5,638 nt of DNA. Source: an uncultured Ruminococcus sp. (GTDB taxonomy: Bacteria; Bacillota; Clostridia; Oscillospirales; Acutalibacteraceae). A program made the translations under genes and the position numbers. Under the pieces are notes generated by a model. That model was not told where the DNA came from and searched no databases. It worked only from the letters and a program-made list of their open reading frames with translations. Below are positions 5,011 to 5,638 of this stretch, in pieces. The stretch is taken from assembly GCA_946414115.1 (NCBI GenBank), contig CAMKNF010000127.1, positions 1 through 5,638 of the forward strand. The letters run 5' to 3'. Within the stretch, counting starts at the first letter, position 1; each line of letters opens with the position of its first letter.

Positions 5011-5638
5011 ATGAAAACAAAAATAACAAAAAGAGTAATAAGCATATGCCTTAGCTTGCTTATCTGTATTTCAGCTTTGCCGCTTTCAATGCTGTCGGCA
5101 AGTGCGGCTGAATACGATATAACTATCCGCAATGTAGTTTACCCTCGCCCCGGTGCTGTACCGCAAGCTGATATTAAAAAAGAAAGCGTCAGTCAATATA
5201 ATCTCTACGGCTGGGCTTGGATGGGTAATGACGATACGGTGGCTATGGGACCCGACGAAAAGTTTAAAGATTTTTTTTCTTTGGTTTTAGGTAGTTCGGG
5301 TGACTTCTACTATGAATTAGATACCTTCACCGACACCGTAAGCTACAACTTGTCGCTTATGTTTGTTCTCAAGGACAAAATTGTTATTTCCGGAGTCGAA
5401 TGTGATGTAGTCTTCTATGATGAAAACAACACTGTGCGGGGAGTAACTCAGGGTATGTTTCTGCCCGTAAAATACGCAAGAACACAGGCAGAGGAAGTGG
5501 GCATAGCTTTACCGGAAGACCTTACCGATAATGATACCATTATGGTATGTTCGACAAGCAGTATGATGTGTTGTCCTGAAGACCATATTCATATACAAGG
5601 TCAATATAGTTATGACGACAACGGTCATTGGCGTGAAT
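5011..5638 (+). CDS. Secreted surface-type protein, 5' part (cut by window end)
   Basis: ATG 5011 is preceded by GAGGTGA (4998-5004), 52 bases after the pseudo-receiver stop with no terminator or promoter between, so it is co-transcribed. The 209 visible codons are open to the edge. Residues 1-32 form a Sec signal peptide: basic KTKITKR, hydrophobic core 9-28, likely cleavage after ASA (30-32). There is no lipobox. The mature part begins AEYDITIRNVVYPRPGAVP, reminiscent of the beta-rich surface domains of Clostridia with a P-x-x-G-x-x-P motif. It continues with alternating polar and hydrophobic strands (YNLSLMFVLKDKIVISG) and a Cys-rich patch, SSMMCCPEDHIHIQG. The visible end, YDDNGHWRE, resembles the HWxEC-type motif found in repeats of some Clostridia exported proteins; the leftover base T is compatible with a following Cys codon. 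Function is unknown: an extracellular adhesin-like or matrix protein, or a ligand for the sensors, is possible. The total length cannot be known from this window. Confidence 0.88.
   Translation, partial: MKTKITKRVISICLSLLICISALPLSMLSASAAEYDITIRNVVYPRPGAVPQADIKKESVSQYNLYGWAWMGNDDTVAMGPDEKFKDFFSLVLGSSGDFYYELDTFTDTVSYNLSLMFVLKDKIVISGVECDVVFYDENNTVRGVTQGMFLPVKYARTQAEEVGIALPEDLTDNDTIMVCSTSSMMCCPEDHIHIQGQYSYDDNGHWRE

Noticed and set aside
4854..5132. 92-codon - strand frame over the start of the secreted-protein gene
   Set aside because: It is antisense to a clear signal peptide with its own ribosome binding site; its hydrophobic stretch mirrors that of the signal peptide.

Overview
The window reads as chromosomal DNA of a low-to-moderate GC Gram-positive bacterium of the class Clostridia, most likely Ruminococcaceae/Oscillospiraceae or Lachnospiraceae. 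The grounds are strong AGGAGG-type ribosome binding sites, a lipobox lipoprotein, a Sec signal peptide ending in ASAA, and a 7TM-type sensor protein of a kind common in gut Clostridia. All convincing genes are on the + strand. No RNA gene, insertion sequence, CRISPR array or origin was seen.

Layout. Bases 1-143 hold the possible 3' end of an unrecognised upstream gene. An extended -10 promoter near 176-181 precedes a tightly packed signalling operon. It starts with a 547-aa seven-TM sensor with a PAS-like segment and a degenerate kinase module (248-1891). A 4-bp overlap leads to a three-TM, PAS-containing histidine kinase (1888-3169) that is frameshifted just before its ATPase N box. Another 4-bp overlap leads to a NarL/LuxR-family response regulator (3166-3804). 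A rho-independent terminator (3823-3857) closes this operon.

Seventeen bases later lies a perfect 18-bp palindrome (3874-3891), centred about 42 bp upstream of the start point predicted from a TATAAT box (3913-3918) that has no good -35. This is the layout of an activator-dependent promoter. It drives a roughly 160-nt leader containing inverted repeats, then a small lipoprotein gene (4085-4477). After a UUCG hairpin with a weak T tail come a stand-alone receiver-like protein lacking the phosphoacceptor aspartate (4575-4958) and the 5' part of a secreted protein gene (5011 to the window end).

How it may work together (inference). The sensor pair would detect an envelope or extracellular cue. 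The PAS kinase has the phosphoacceptor His (H262), whereas the 7TM partner has Tyr at the equivalent site (Y375), so the partner probably regulates or senses rather than phosphorylates. The response regulator (D54) would bind the palindrome and switch on the lipoprotein / pseudo-receiver / secreted-protein operon. The pseudo-receiver, with Glu at the D54-equivalent position, could feed back on the regulator or a kinase. The notable theme is a normal and a degenerate copy of each two-component part in one locus: kinase and pseudokinase, receiver and pseudo-receiver.
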